Source: Bog-756 sp963776225
GTDB taxonomy: Bacteria > Actinomycetota > Acidimicrobiia > Acidimicrobiales > RAAP-2
Length of the DNA stretch: 64,000 nucleotides
NCBI GenBank assembly: GCA_963776225.1
Contig: CAVZLL010000004.1
Span: 806,001 to 870,000 of the forward strand
Direction: 5' to 3'
The position numbers and the translations under genes were made by a program. Shown here one piece after another: positions 25,173 through 34,222 of this stretch (positions within the stretch are counted from its first letter, which is position 1; every line of letters begins with the position of its first letter). A model generated the notes under the pieces. That model was given only the letters and a program-made list of their open reading frames with translations, made no database searches and was not told the origin of the DNA.

Positions 25173-26318
25173 TCAGCCCCCGGCGGTGCCCGTGGCCCCG
25201 CCGGCGGCGGCGACCGGGAGCGAGCCGGACGCGGCCGGCAACAGGTACTGCGCGGGCGGGGTCGGCGGGGCGACCACCGAGAGGCCCTTCCACTTCCCGT
25301 ACTGCGGGTTGACCGCGACCTCGGAGTGGTGCGCGAAGGCGACCAGTTCGGCGTCGACCCGCTGGAGGTTGCCGGTGCCGTGGAGCAGCTCGGTGCGGAT
25401 CACCGGGACGGCCGAGGTGACCGGCTCGGCGGTGCGGCTGGTGACCTCGTAGACCACCCACTGACCGCCACTGGTCTGGACCGGGCCGAGGGGGCTGCCG
25501 ACGGTCACCGACGACACCTGGAGGGCCTGTTCGACCCGGGCCTCGGTGAAGGAGCACCCGAGCTGGCCGCCGGTGGCAGCGGTCTGGGTGTCGATGGAGG
25601 TGCTGCGGGCGAGGGAGGCGAAGTCCGCACCCGCCTGCAGCTGGCTCACGACCTGGTTGGCCTGGGCCTGGCTGCTCGTCGCGATCTGGCTCACGCAGTC
25701 GACGGCGAACTGGGCGCGGTTGGCCGCGTAGTAGTTGAGCACCGCGGCGATCGAGAGGTCTGCTCGGCGTGCCAGCAGCTTGTCCTCGACGTCCTGGCTG
25801 GAGACCTCGGCGGCGCGCACGTCGGCGGGCAGCCCGGCGAGCAGCTCGCTTCCGCTCAGGGCGGTGCCGTCGGCCTTCTGGCAGGCCGAGGCACTGCCCG
25901 ACGAGCTGGATTGCTGCACGGCGGCGTTGATCGCGCCGGTGAGCTCCGCCTCGTACTCGGTCCGGGTCGACGCGAGGTCTGTGGCATCGACCGTGATGCC
26001 CGTGCTCGCCGCGTACTGGGTGGCCAGCAGGTTCTGCACCTGGCCGGAGAGGACGGTGCCGGCGAAGCCGATCTGCCAGGTGCCCGATCCTCCGTCACCT
26101 TCGGCGGAGGCCCCCGCCAGCTGCGGGTACTCGAGCTGGAGCAGGCACTGCCCGGCGATCGTCCCGTTGAGGGCGCTCAGGCGCTCGTTGAGCGTCGAGA
26201 CGGCGATGGTGTCCCCGTTGGCGGACGCTGCGGTGGGGGTCACCGTGCAGGCCGAGAGCACCGACCCGGAGACGAGCGCGACGAGGGAGAGGGTAAGGAC
26301 GCAGACGGTGCGCTTCAC
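25173..26318 (-). CDS. SurA-like secreted peptidyl-prolyl isomerase lipoprotein
   Basis: A 381-residue exported protein. GTG 26318 gives a clean lipoprotein signal: KRT, a hydrophobic core, and the lipobox LSAC with Cys about residue 22. The NGDTIAVSTLNERLSALNG segment is the SurA N-terminal helix start, and the C-terminal part (ADFASLARSTSIDTQTAATG through VTVGSPLGPVQTSGGQWVVY) is parvulin-like. Several Cys (QCLLQLEYP, SACQKADG, VDCVSQ, QLGCSF) may form disulfides outside the membrane. It likely assists folding of exported proteins. It sits between mfd and mazG with short gaps, probably in one transcript. Confidence 0.82.
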   Translation of the reverse strand: MKRTVCVLTLSLVALVSGSVLSACTVTPTAASANGDTIAVSTLNERLSALNGTIAGQCLLQLEYPQLAGASAEGDGGSGTWQIGFAGTVLSGQVQNLLATQYAASTGITVDATDLASTRTEYEAELTGAINAAVQQSSSSGSASACQKADGTALSGSELLAGLPADVRAAEVSSQDVEDKLLARRADLSIAAVLNYYAANRAQFAVDCVSQIATSSQAQANQVVSQLQAGADFASLARSTSIDTQTAATGGQLGCSFTEARVEQALQVSSVTVGSPLGPVQTSGGQWVVYEVTSRTAEPVTSAVPVIRTELLHGTGNLQRVDAELVAFAHHSEVAVNPQYGKWKGLSVVAPPTPPAQYLLPAASGSLPVAAAGGATGTAGG

Positions 26319-26364
26319 GGTCGGCGATGCTATCGGCTGGAGCACCCGGGTCGGCCCCGGGTGG

Positions 26365-29300
26365 TCAGTCAACCGGCAGGAGCTCGCGGAGGAACGCGAC
26401 CAGGGCAGGCGCGTAGGTGCCGGTGCCCTCGGCGGGCGCGATCGGCACCGAGAGCCGGTGCACCTCGGTCTGGTAGGTGGCCCCCGGCGAGAGCCGGCGG
26501 AGCCGGACCTCGGCCGACGCGGGCAGGACGACCGGAGTCATCCGGGCCACCGCCCGGCCGCCGACCCGGCCGGAGCGCGGTGCGCTGCCGTCACTCCCGC
26601 CGATACGGGGCGCGGCAACCGAGAGGTCGGTCACCCCGAGCCGCAGGCACTCCACCCGGAGCAGCGCCACGTCGAGCAGGGCGGCGGCCGGAGCCGGCAG
26701 CGGGCCGAACCGGTCCTCCCACTCGCGCCGCACGTCGACGACCCCCTCGACGGTCCGGACCGCCGAGAGGCGGCGGTAGGCCTCGAGCCGCACGTCCTCC
26801 GCCTCGACGTAGGTGCGGGGCAGGTGTGCGGCGTCGGGCAGGTCCAGCGAGAGCTCGATCGGGCGCGGGCGGGGCTCGCCCTTGAGCTCGGAGACCGCCT
26901 CCGAGACCATCTGGACGTAGAGGTCGTACCCCACCGCGGCGATATGTCCGGACTGGTCGCGCCCGAGCAGGTTGCCCGCCCCCCGGATCTGGAGGTCGCG
27001 GAGGGCGATCTTGAAGCCCGATCCGAGCTCGGTGTGGTCGCCGATCGTGCGCAGGCGCTCGTAGGCCTGCTCGGAGAGGACACGGTCGGTCGGGTGGAAC
27101 AGATAGGCGTAGGCCCGCTGGCCGGCGCGACCGACCCTCCCGCGCAGCTGGTGCAGCTGCCCGAGGCCGAGCAGGTCGGCACGGTCGACCACCAGCGTGT
27201 TGACCGTCGGCATGTCGATGCCCGACTCGATGATGGTCGTGCAGACCAGCACGTCGTAGCCGCCCTCCCAGAAGTCGAGCACCACCCGCTCGAGCGTTCC
27301 CTCGTCCATCTGGCCGTGGGCCACCGCCACCCGGGCCTCGGGGGCCATCCGGCGGACCCGTTCGGCGACCGCCTCGATGTCCTGGACCCGGTTGTGCACG
27401 TAGAAGACCTGGCCCTCGCGCAGGAGCTCGCGCCGGATGGCCTCCGAGGCGGCCGCCTCGTCGAAGTCGCCGACGTGGGTGAGGATCGGGCGGCGGGCCG
27501 CCGGCGGGGTGTTGACCATCGAGAGGTCGCGGATGCCGGTGAGGGCCATCTCGAGGGTGCGCGGGATGGGGCTCGCGGTGAGGGTGAGCACGTCGACCCC
27601 CTCGGACATCGCCTTGATCGACTCCTTGTGGCCGACCCCGAAGCGCTGCTCCTCGTCGACCACCAGGAGGCCGAGCTTCTGGAAGGTCACGTCCCCGGCG
27701 AGCAGCCGGTGGGTCCCGATGACCACGTCGACCGACCCGTCGGCCAGGCCGGCGACCACCGATGCCGCCTGCGAGTTGGTCAGGAACCGGCTGAGCAGCT
27801 CGACCCGCACCGGGAAGGGTGCGTATCGCTCGGCGAAGGTCTGGGCGTGCTGGCTCGCCAGCAGGGTGGTGGGCACCAGCACCGCCGCCTGGAAGCCGTC
27901 AGCGACCGCCTTGAACACGGCGCGGATGGCGACCTCGGTCTTGCCGAAGCCGACGTCGCCGCAGACCAGTCGGTCCATCGGCTGTGGCTCCTCCATGTCG
28001 GCGGTGACCTCTTCGATGGCACGCAGCTGATCGGCGGTCTCGACGTAGGGGAAGGAGGCGGCGAGCTCGGCCTGCCAGGGGGAGTCCGGCCCGAACGCGT
28101 GGCCGGGCACCTGCAGGCGACGGCGGTAGAGGGCGACCAGTTCCTCGGCGATCTCGTGGACCGCGGCACGCGCCCGGGAGGTGGCCTTCTGCCACTCGGA
28201 GCCACCGAGGCGGTTGACCGTGGGCGAGTCCCCGCCGGCGTAGGGGGTGAGCAGCTCGATCTGGTCGGTCGGGAGGTAGAGCCGGTCACCGCCGCGGTAC
28301 TCGAGGAGGAGGTAGTCACGGGTGGCGCCGCCCATGCTCCGGGTGACCATGCCGCCGTAGCGGGCCACCCCGTGCTGGCGGTGGACCACGTAGCTTCCCG
28401 GGGCGAGGTCGTCGAAGAACCCGTCGACCGGCCGCGCACGCGTGCGGACCGGGCGGTGCGGTCGGCGGCGACCGGTGATGTCGGACTCGGTGAGGACCGC
28501 GACCCGGCACCCGGGGAGGACGAAGCCGCGGTCGAGCGCGGCCACCGCGATGCGGGTGCCGGGAGCGGAGAGATCGTCGTCGGGACCGGCCACCGGCACC
28601 AGCACACCCTCGGCCGCCAGCAGGCCGGAGAGGCGTTCGGCCCCGCCGGTGCTGCTCGAGCAGAGGACCACCGCGTAGCCACCGTCCGCCAGGGTCGAGA
28701 CCTGATGGGCCAGCCGGGCGCCGTCGCCGAGGATGGGCTCCCACCCGCGGCTCTCGATCTGGGGGAGGTCGGGACCCTCGGCCGAGGGCACCAGCGAGAC
28801 GACCGAGGCGCTCGTCCCGCTGAGCAGGCGGTCGAAGGGCACGTGCAGGCGCGGCGGGGCGCCACCCGCCTCGAGGCCCCAGGTCGACGCCAGCGCGTCG
28901 GCCAGCGCCGCCTCCTCGTCGAGCAGCTCGCCGGCCCGGTCGCGCACACGGCGGGGCTCGACCAGGACGATCTGGGTGCCGTCCCCGAGGAGATCGCAGA
29001 GCAGCTCCTCGCGGTCGGCCAGCCACGGCAGCCAGGACTCCATGCCGTCGAACTGCTCCCCCTCGGCGATCCGGTCCCACTGCTCGCGGCCCCAAGGGGC
29101 CGATCGCACCAGCCCGGTGGCGCGGGCGCGCATCGCCGGATCGGCGACCAGCTCCCGGCAGCCGAACAGCTCGACCGTCCCGAGGTCGCCGGTCGATCGC
29201 TGGTCGGCGACGTCGAAGGCGGTCAGACGGTCGACCTCGTCGCCCCAGAGGTCGATCCGGACGGGCTCCTCGGCGGTCGACGGGAACACGTCCACGATCC

Positions 29301-29895
29301 CGCCGCGCACCGCCAGCTCACCGCGGTGTTCCACGATCGACTCCCGTCGGTAGCCGAGGCCGACCAGATCTGCGACCAGGTCGTCGACGACGATGCGGTC
29401 CCCCCTGGCCACGACCACCGGGCGGGCCGCCGTCCGCCAGGGACCGAGCCGCTGGAGCAGGGCCTTGACCGGTGCCACCACGATCCGGGGCCCGGTTCCG
29501 GCGGCGCCCGCGCCGGGCGGGCCGCCGAGGTGCCAGAGCAGGCGGAGGCGCCGGCCCATCGTGGCGACGTCCGGGCTCACCCGCTCGAACGGGAGTGTCT
29601 CCCAGGCCGGGAAGAGGTCGACCATCGGAACCCCGCTCGCCCCCTCCTCACCGATCTCGCCGTCCCCACCCGCACGATCGTCGGTGAACGCCGTCAGATC
29701 ATGGGCGAGCTGCGAGGCGGCCGCACCGGTCGGGGTGACCACCAGCACCGGGCGCCGCGAGCCCAGCCGGACCAGGCCGGCCAGGACGTAGGCCTGGGCC
29801 GGGGTGGCCACCGCCAGCGTTGCCGTGGGCGCGCCGACCACCCCGGTCATCGCGGGTTCGTTGCGCAGCACGGGGGGGAGCGAGCGGAGGCTCAC
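26365..29895 (-). CDS. mfd: Transcription-repair coupling factor
   Basis: A 1176-residue ATP-dependent translocase that removes stalled RNA polymerase and recruits UvrA. The UvrB-like N-terminal module carries the LVVTPTGAAASQLAHDL start. The RNA-polymerase interaction domain (about residues 490-560) has PGSYVVHRQHGVARYGGMVT. The helicase core has Walker A GDVGFGKTEVAIRA (about 647), VDEEQRFGVGHKE (about 745), TLTASPIPRTLEM and the TRG-type QLRGRVGRAGQRAYAYL. The TRCF C-terminal domain includes RTYVEAEDVRLEAYRRL. GTG 29895 gives the usual length; ATG 29850 is an alternative. Confidence 0.96.
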   Translation of the reverse strand: MSLRSLPPVLRNEPAMTGVVGAPTATLAVATPAQAYVLAGLVRLGSRRPVLVVTPTGAAASQLAHDLTAFTDDRAGGDGEIGEEGASGVPMVDLFPAWETLPFERVSPDVATMGRRLRLLWHLGGPPGAGAAGTGPRIVVAPVKALLQRLGPWRTAARPVVVARGDRIVVDDLVADLVGLGYRRESIVEHRGELAVRGGIVDVFPSTAEEPVRIDLWGDEVDRLTAFDVADQRSTGDLGTVELFGCRELVADPAMRARATGLVRSAPWGREQWDRIAEGEQFDGMESWLPWLADREELLCDLLGDGTQIVLVEPRRVRDRAGELLDEEAALADALASTWGLEAGGAPPRLHVPFDRLLSGTSASVVSLVPSAEGPDLPQIESRGWEPILGDGARLAHQVSTLADGGYAVVLCSSSTGGAERLSGLLAAEGVLVPVAGPDDDLSAPGTRIAVAALDRGFVLPGCRVAVLTESDITGRRRPHRPVRTRARPVDGFFDDLAPGSYVVHRQHGVARYGGMVTRSMGGATRDYLLLEYRGGDRLYLPTDQIELLTPYAGGDSPTVNRLGGSEWQKATSRARAAVHEIAEELVALYRRRLQVPGHAFGPDSPWQAELAASFPYVETADQLRAIEEVTADMEEPQPMDRLVCGDVGFGKTEVAIRAVFKAVADGFQAAVLVPTTLLASQHAQTFAERYAPFPVRVELLSRFLTNSQAASVVAGLADGSVDVVIGTHRLLAGDVTFQKLGLLVVDEEQRFGVGHKESIKAMSEGVDVLTLTASPIPRTLEMALTGIRDLSMVNTPPAARRPILTHVGDFDEAAASEAIRRELLREGQVFYVHNRVQDIEAVAERVRRMAPEARVAVAHGQMDEGTLERVVLDFWEGGYDVLVCTTIIESGIDMPTVNTLVVDRADLLGLGQLHQLRGRVGRAGQRAYAYLFHPTDRVLSEQAYERLRTIGDHTELGSGFKIALRDLQIRGAGNLLGRDQSGHIAAVGYDLYVQMVSEAVSELKGEPRPRPIELSLDLPDAAHLPRTYVEAEDVRLEAYRRLSAVRTVEGVVDVRREWEDRFGPLPAPAAALLDVALLRVECLRLGVTDLSVAAPRIGGSDGSAPRSGRVGGRAVARMTPVVLPASAEVRLRRLSPGATYQTEVHRLSVPIAPAEGTGTYAPALVAFLRELLPVD

Positions 29896-29972
29896 CGGTT
29901 CAGGGTACCGGGGGCCGCGCCGGCGGGCAGCGTCCCGGCGCCCGATGGGTGCGGGTCGGTGCGATGGACAGC

Positions 29973-30737
29973 TCAGCGCGGGCGGCGCGGCTCCCAGCGG
30001 AACCGGCGAGCGGTGAAGACGAGCGCCGCCGCGGCCCAGACCAGCATCACCACGAGGTCGTTGGCGCGCAGCCCGGAGCCCGGTCCGCCCTCGAACGCGC
30101 TGACCAGCGCGTCGATCATGTGGCGCACCGGGAACCAGTCGGCGATCTTGGCGAGCACCGACCCGTTGGCGATCGGGTAGAAGACCCCGGAGATGAAGAC
30201 GATCGGGAAGTAGATGCCGTTGATCACCGCGGGCGCGGCGTCGGCGTTCGGGATGATGACGGTGACCGCCAGGCCGAGCGCGCAGAAGGTCACGATACCG
30301 ACCGCCAGGGTCAGCACGGCCGCTCCGGGATGGTACGGGAAATGGAGGTGGTAGAAGGCCAGGCCGATGCAGACCGTGAGGACGGTGAGCAGCGCGACCG
30401 TGATCATGATGCTGCCGATGATGCCCCCGATGTAGGAGCCGATCGAGATCGGGGTGCCCCGCATGCGCTTGAGCACCCCCGAGTCGCGGCGGAGGCTCAC
30501 CACCATCCCCAGGTTCGTATAGCACGCGGCGATGAGGCCGAAGGTGAGCATGGCCACCACGATGTACTGGTCGTAGCGGAGGGTGGTGCCCGCCACCCGG
30601 AACGAGCCGGCCGAGGTGCCGACGACCACCAGGAACACGATCGGGAACAGGAAGGTGAACACGGCGGCCATCGGGTTGCGCCAGTACGCCTTCTGCTCGT
30701 AGCGGACCTGCTCTTTGGCCACCGTCAGGTCGTTCAC
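29973..30737 (-). CDS. ABC-2 type transporter permease
   Basis: A 254-residue integral membrane protein with six predicted helices, including AVFTFLFPIVFLVVVG, YIVVAMLTFGLIAACYTNLG and IVFISGVFYPIA. The SLRRDSGVLKRMRGTPIS loop is the coupling segment of ABC-2 exporters. GTG 30737 overlaps the stop of the ATPase gene, so a 1:1 exporter pair is made. It probably exports a drug, lipid or polymer; the cargo is unknown. Confidence 0.88.
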   Translation of the reverse strand: MNDLTVAKEQVRYEQKAYWRNPMAAVFTFLFPIVFLVVVGTSAGSFRVAGTTLRYDQYIVVAMLTFGLIAACYTNLGMVVSLRRDSGVLKRMRGTPISIGSYIGGIIGSIMITVALLTVLTVCIGLAFYHLHFPYHPGAAVLTLAVGIVTFCALGLAVTVIIPNADAAPAVINGIYFPIVFISGVFYPIANGSVLAKIADWFPVRHMIDALVSAFEGGPGSGLRANDLVVMLVWAAAALVFTARRFRWEPRRPR

Positions 30738-31672
30738 CGCCCGTCCCCCCGGGTCAGCGACAGGTAGACGTCCTCCAACGAGGGGCGGACCACCGAGAGG
30801 CCGGCCAGTGGCTCACCACGTTCGACCGCCCAGCCGCACAGCGCATGGAGCAGGGTGGTGGGCTCGTCGATCTCGAGCTCGACCGCGGACCCGCGGACCC
30901 GCGGCGCGAGACCGCTCGGAATCGGGAGCTCGCCCACCTGCACCCCCTCGGGCAGACCGAAGCGGATCGTGACCATCGCCCGGTCACGGCCCCCGAGGGT
31001 GTCCGGCGACCCCGAGGCCACCACCCTCCCGGCGGCGATGACGGTGACCGAGTCGGCCAGCGCCTGCGCCTCGTCCATGTAGTGGGTGGTGAGCACCACG
31101 GTGCGTCCCTCCGCGCAGAGACCGCGGACCACGTCCCACGCCTCGTGGCGGGCCGAGGGATCGAACCCGGTGGTCGGCTCGTCGAGGAAGATGAGCTCGG
31201 GGTCGCCCACGAGGGCGAGACCCAGGTCGAGACGGCGCTGCTGGCCCCCGGAGAGGGACTTGACCCGCGAGCCCGCCTTCGCCTCGAGCCCGACCAGGCC
31301 GACCACCTCGTCGACGGACCGCGGACGCGGATAGAGACCGGCACGCTGGGTCATCGCCTCGGCCACGGTGAGGTAGGGCTCGACGGCGCACTCCTGGAGC
31401 ACGATCCCCACTCGCGCCCGCAGGTCCCGGTCGCGGCGCTGGGGATCCCGGCCGAGCACCGACACCGTCCCCGCGTCGCGGCGTCGGTAGCCCTCGAGGA
31501 TCTCGACCGCGGTGGTCTTGCCGGCGCCGTTCGGCCCGAGCAGTGCGAGGACCTCGCCCCGCCGAACGGTGAAGTCGATGCCACGGAGCGCCTCGACACC
31601 GCCGTAGGACTTGGTCAGCCCCCGCACCGAGATCGCGGCGTCCGGGTCGGCACTGTCCGGGTCAGGGGTCAT
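30734..31672 (-). CDS. ABC transporter ATP-binding protein (DrrA-like)
   Basis: A 312-residue cytoplasmic ATPase. Walker A is LLGPNGAGKTTAVEILEGY, the signature motif is SLSGGQQRRLDLGLALVG, Walker B is LIFLDEPTTGFDP, and the H-loop is VVLTTHYMDEA. The extra C-terminal domain, ending LSVVRPSLEDVYLSLTRG, is typical of the daunorubicin-resistance subgroup paired with ABC-2 permeases. ATG 31672 is the start. It is co-translated with the permease by a GTGA overlap. Confidence 0.92.
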   Translation of the reverse strand: MTPDPDSADPDAAISVRGLTKSYGGVEALRGIDFTVRRGEVLALLGPNGAGKTTAVEILEGYRRRDAGTVSVLGRDPQRRDRDLRARVGIVLQECAVEPYLTVAEAMTQRAGLYPRPRSVDEVVGLVGLEAKAGSRVKSLSGGQQRRLDLGLALVGDPELIFLDEPTTGFDPSARHEAWDVVRGLCAEGRTVVLTTHYMDEAQALADSVTVIAAGRVVASGSPDTLGGRDRAMVTIRFGLPEGVQVGELPIPSGLAPRVRGSAVELEIDEPTTLLHALCGWAVERGEPLAGLSVVRPSLEDVYLSLTRGDGR

Positions 31673-31744
31673 GGTCCACGGGGATCGTACCGGCCGCGAC
31701 CCCCCCGGCAGCGGGGTGCGGCTCGACATCGCAGCCCCGCGGTC

Positions 31745-32371
31745 TCACTCCGCCCGGTGGACCGACTGCATCGCCGTCTCCGCCCCGTCGGTCACGATGG
31801 CCTCGACCGCGTCGGCCGCCACCTCGATCGCCACCCGCAGGATCTCCCGTTCGGAGGCCGGGGGTCGCTTGAGTACGTAGTCGGCCCCGGGCTGCCGGCC
31901 GGGCGGCTTGCCGATGCCGATCCGGACCCGGAGATAGTCGCCGGTGTGCAGGTGGGCGTGGATCGACTCGAGCCCGTTGTGGCCGGCGGTCCCGCCGCCG
32001 ACCTTGATACGGACCCTCCCGGGGGGAAGGTCGAGCTCGTCGTGGACGACCACCAGCCGTGCGTCCCGGGCCGAAGGCGCCGCGCCGTGACCGGCGACGG
32101 GGATGTCGTCCGGCGGCTGGTCGACACCGGCCCGCCGGACCAGCCGGGCGACCGCGGCGCCCGACTCGTTCATGTAGGTCAGCGGCACGGCGAGGAGGAT
32201 CCGGCGGTCGGCGATGCGGATCTCGCCCGTCCGGGCCTGGAGCCCCTTCTCGACCGAAAGGCTCGCGTGGTGGCGGGCGGCGAGGAGGTCGACCGCGTCG
32301 GCACCGACGTTGTGACGGGTCCCGGCGAACTCGGCCCCCGGGTTGCCGAGGCCGACCACGAGCAGGTCCAT
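31745..32371 (-). CDS. pth: Peptidyl-tRNA hydrolase
   Basis: A 208-residue enzyme that frees tRNA from peptidyl-tRNA. The N-terminal VVGLGNPGAEFAGTRHNVGA contains the conserved Asn and catalytic His, followed by PLTYMNESGAAV, LVVVHDELDLPPGRVRIK (catalytic Asp) and GGTAGHNGLESI. An insertion DQPPDDIPVAGHGAAPSARD makes it slightly longer than E. coli Pth. It follows rplY after 48 bases, the usual ctc-pth order. Confidence 0.96.
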   Translation of the reverse strand: MDLLVVGLGNPGAEFAGTRHNVGADAVDLLAARHHASLSVEKGLQARTGEIRIADRRILLAVPLTYMNESGAAVARLVRRAGVDQPPDDIPVAGHGAAPSARDARLVVVHDELDLPPGRVRIKVGGGTAGHNGLESIHAHLHTGDYLRVRIGIGKPPGRQPGADYVLKRPPASEREILRVAIEVAADAVEAIVTDGAETAMQSVHRAE

Positions 32372-32419
32372 CGGGGTCCCCCGGCGGGGTCCCCCGGGAC
32401 CGCGCCGGCGGAGCAGGGC

Positions 32420-33076
32420 CTAGCCCTCCGCTGACTCGTCGGCGGCGGGTGCCTCTTCGCCCGACGCCGCGACTGCTGCCGCTGCCGCGGCCTCGGCCTC
32501 CTCGGCCTCGGTGATCTGGACCCGCGGCGGCTGACCGGCCACCACCGTGGCGTCCAGGTCGGTCTCGAGCTCGACGCCGGACGGGATGGCGATGTCGGAC
32601 ACGTGCAGGGCGCCACCGATGGTGAGCGAGCTCACGTCGATGTCCACCGACGGCGGGATGTCGGCCGGCTTCGCCTTCACGTGGAGGGTGAACAGCTGCT
32701 GGTCCACGACGCCGTCGCCGTGGTGCACCTCGATCGCGTCGCCCACCAGGTTGATCCCGACTTCGGCGGAGATGACCTCGTCGCGGCGAACGATGAGGAA
32801 GTCGACGTGGGTGACCACGTTCTTGACCGGGTGGTGCTGGATGTCACGGGCCAGGGTCAGGAAGTCGGTGCCGTCGACCTCGAGCGAGAGCAGGGTGTTG
32901 AGACCGGCCTCGCCGGACATCGCGATCTGGAAGTCCCGCGCCCGCACCGACACCGCGATCGGGTCTGCACCGTGACCGTAGACGACCCCGGGAATCCTCC
33001 CCGCGGCGCGCAGACGGCGGGTCGCGCTGGTACCGATGGTGCGTCCGGCCTCGGCGGCGAGCGTGGTCTCGGGCAT
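32420..33076 (-). CDS. rplY: 50S ribosomal protein L25/general stress protein Ctc
   Basis: A 218-residue long-form bL25 of the Ctc type that binds 5S rRNA. The N-terminal RNA-binding half has TRRLRAAGRIPGVVYGHGAD and DFLTLARDIQHHPVKNVVTH; the C-terminal TL5-like beta domain has INLVGDAIEVHHGDGVVDQQ and SLTIGGALHVSDIAIPSGV. An Ala/Glu-rich acidic tail follows. GAGGAG upstream supports ATG 33076. In the 165 bases between this gene and prs, TAGCAT on the minus strand near 33167 could be a -10 box, though no clear -35 is seen. Confidence 0.95.
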   Translation of the reverse strand: MPETTLAAEAGRTIGTSATRRLRAAGRIPGVVYGHGADPIAVSVRARDFQIAMSGEAGLNTLLSLEVDGTDFLTLARDIQHHPVKNVVTHVDFLIVRRDEVISAEVGINLVGDAIEVHHGDGVVDQQLFTLHVKAKPADIPPSVDIDVSSLTIGGALHVSDIAIPSGVELETDLDATVVAGQPPRVQITEAEEAEAAAAAAVAASGEEAPAADESAEG

Positions 33077-33241
33077 GCGGGGACTCCTCGGGAGATGCGA
33101 AGAAGAGCGGCTCCACGACCACGCGCCGGGCGCTGGCCGTGGACGGCCGCTGCTGACGGCCTGCCATGCTAGACGCGGGCGGTCACCGCGGCCAGACGCC
33201 CCCGCCCTCCAGGCGCCGGGCCGGCCGGACAGCCGGGTCGG

Positions 33242-34213
33242 TCAGGCCAGGTTCTCACCGCCGAAGATCTCCGAGACCGAGGTGTCCTCGAAGACGGCGT
33301 CGATGGCGTCGGAGATGAGCTTGGCCACCGAGAGCACCTCGAGCTTGTCGAACCGCCGGTCCTGGGGGATGGGGAGGGTGTTGGTGACCACCACCCTGGT
33401 CAGCGCCGAGTTCTTGAGGCGGTCGACTGCCGGGTCTGAGAGCACAGCGTGGGTTGCCATGCACCACACCTCGGCCGCCCCGCGCTCGGCGAGCAGATCG
33501 GCTGCGGCCACGATGGTGCCCGCCGTGTCGATCATGTCGTCGATGAGGACGCACTGGCGCCCCTCGACGTCGCCGACCACGTGGAGGGCTTCGACCTGGT
33601 TGGCCGCCCCCCGCAGCCGCCGCTTGTGGACGACGGCCAGATCGGCGGTGAGGTGCTGGCTGAACCGCTCCGCCACCTTCACCCGGCCCGCGTCCGGTGC
33701 GACCACCACCAGGTTGTCGTCGAGGTTGGCCCGCAGGTGCTCGATCATCACCGGCGCGGCGGTCAGGTGGTCGAACGGCACGTCGAAGAAGCCCTGGATC
33801 TGCCCGGAGTGCAGGTCGACGCTCACCACCCGGTCGGCGCCGGCCACCGAGAGCATGTCGGCCACCAACTTCGCGGTGATCGGCTCGCGCCCGGTCGACT
33901 TGCGGTCCTGGCGCGAGTAGCCGTAGTAGGGGCAGACCGCGGTGATCCGCTTGGCCGAGGCCCGCTTGGCCGCGTCGATCATGATCAGGTGCTCCATGAG
34001 CGAGTCGTTGACCGGGCCGCTGTGGGTCTGCACGATGAACACGTCGCTCCCGCGGATCGAGGTGTCGAACCGGCAGTGGATCTCGCCGTTGGCGAACTCG
34101 CGCAGGTTGGGCTCACCGAGCTCGACCCCGAGGCACCGGGCGATCTCGTGGGCCAGCTCAGGATGGGATCGGCCGGAGACCAACTCGAGACGTCGTCGGG
34201 GCGTGAACTCCAT
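33242..34213 (-). CDS. prs: Ribose-phosphate pyrophosphokinase
   Basis: A 323-residue class I PRPP synthase, supplying phosphoribosyl pyrophosphate for nucleotide, histidine and tryptophan synthesis. Visible motifs are SGRSHPELAHEIARCLG, FANGEIHCRFDTSIRGSD, the PYYGYSRQDRK flexible loop region, VSVDLHSGQIQGFF, the PRPP loop VVAPDAGRVKVAERFS and CVLIDDMIDTAGTI. It begins nine bases after the glmU stop, so the two are one transcript, as in most actinobacteria. Confidence 0.97.
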   Translation of the reverse strand: MEFTPRRRLELVSGRSHPELAHEIARCLGVELGEPNLREFANGEIHCRFDTSIRGSDVFIVQTHSGPVNDSLMEHLIMIDAAKRASAKRITAVCPYYGYSRQDRKSTGREPITAKLVADMLSVAGADRVVSVDLHSGQIQGFFDVPFDHLTAAPVMIEHLRANLDDNLVVVAPDAGRVKVAERFSQHLTADLAVVHKRRLRGAANQVEALHVVGDVEGRQCVLIDDMIDTAGTIVAAADLLAERGAAEVWCMATHAVLSDPAVDRLKNSALTRVVVTNTLPIPQDRRFDKLEVLSVAKLISDAIDAVFEDTSVSEIFGGENLA

Positions 34214-34222
34214 GGCGCGACG

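Noticed and set aside
25735..30180. A 1481-residue open frame on the plus strand.
   Set aside because: It is the antisense of mfd and parts of neighbouring genes. Its composition is Arg/Gly/Asp-rich with no domain, as expected opposite GC-rich coding DNA.
32388..32401. Short palindrome GGTCCCCCGGGACC between rplY and pth as a terminator.
   Set aside because: Six base pairs, two-base loop and no T-run in a very GC-rich gap; easily chance, and the two genes are usually co-transcribed.
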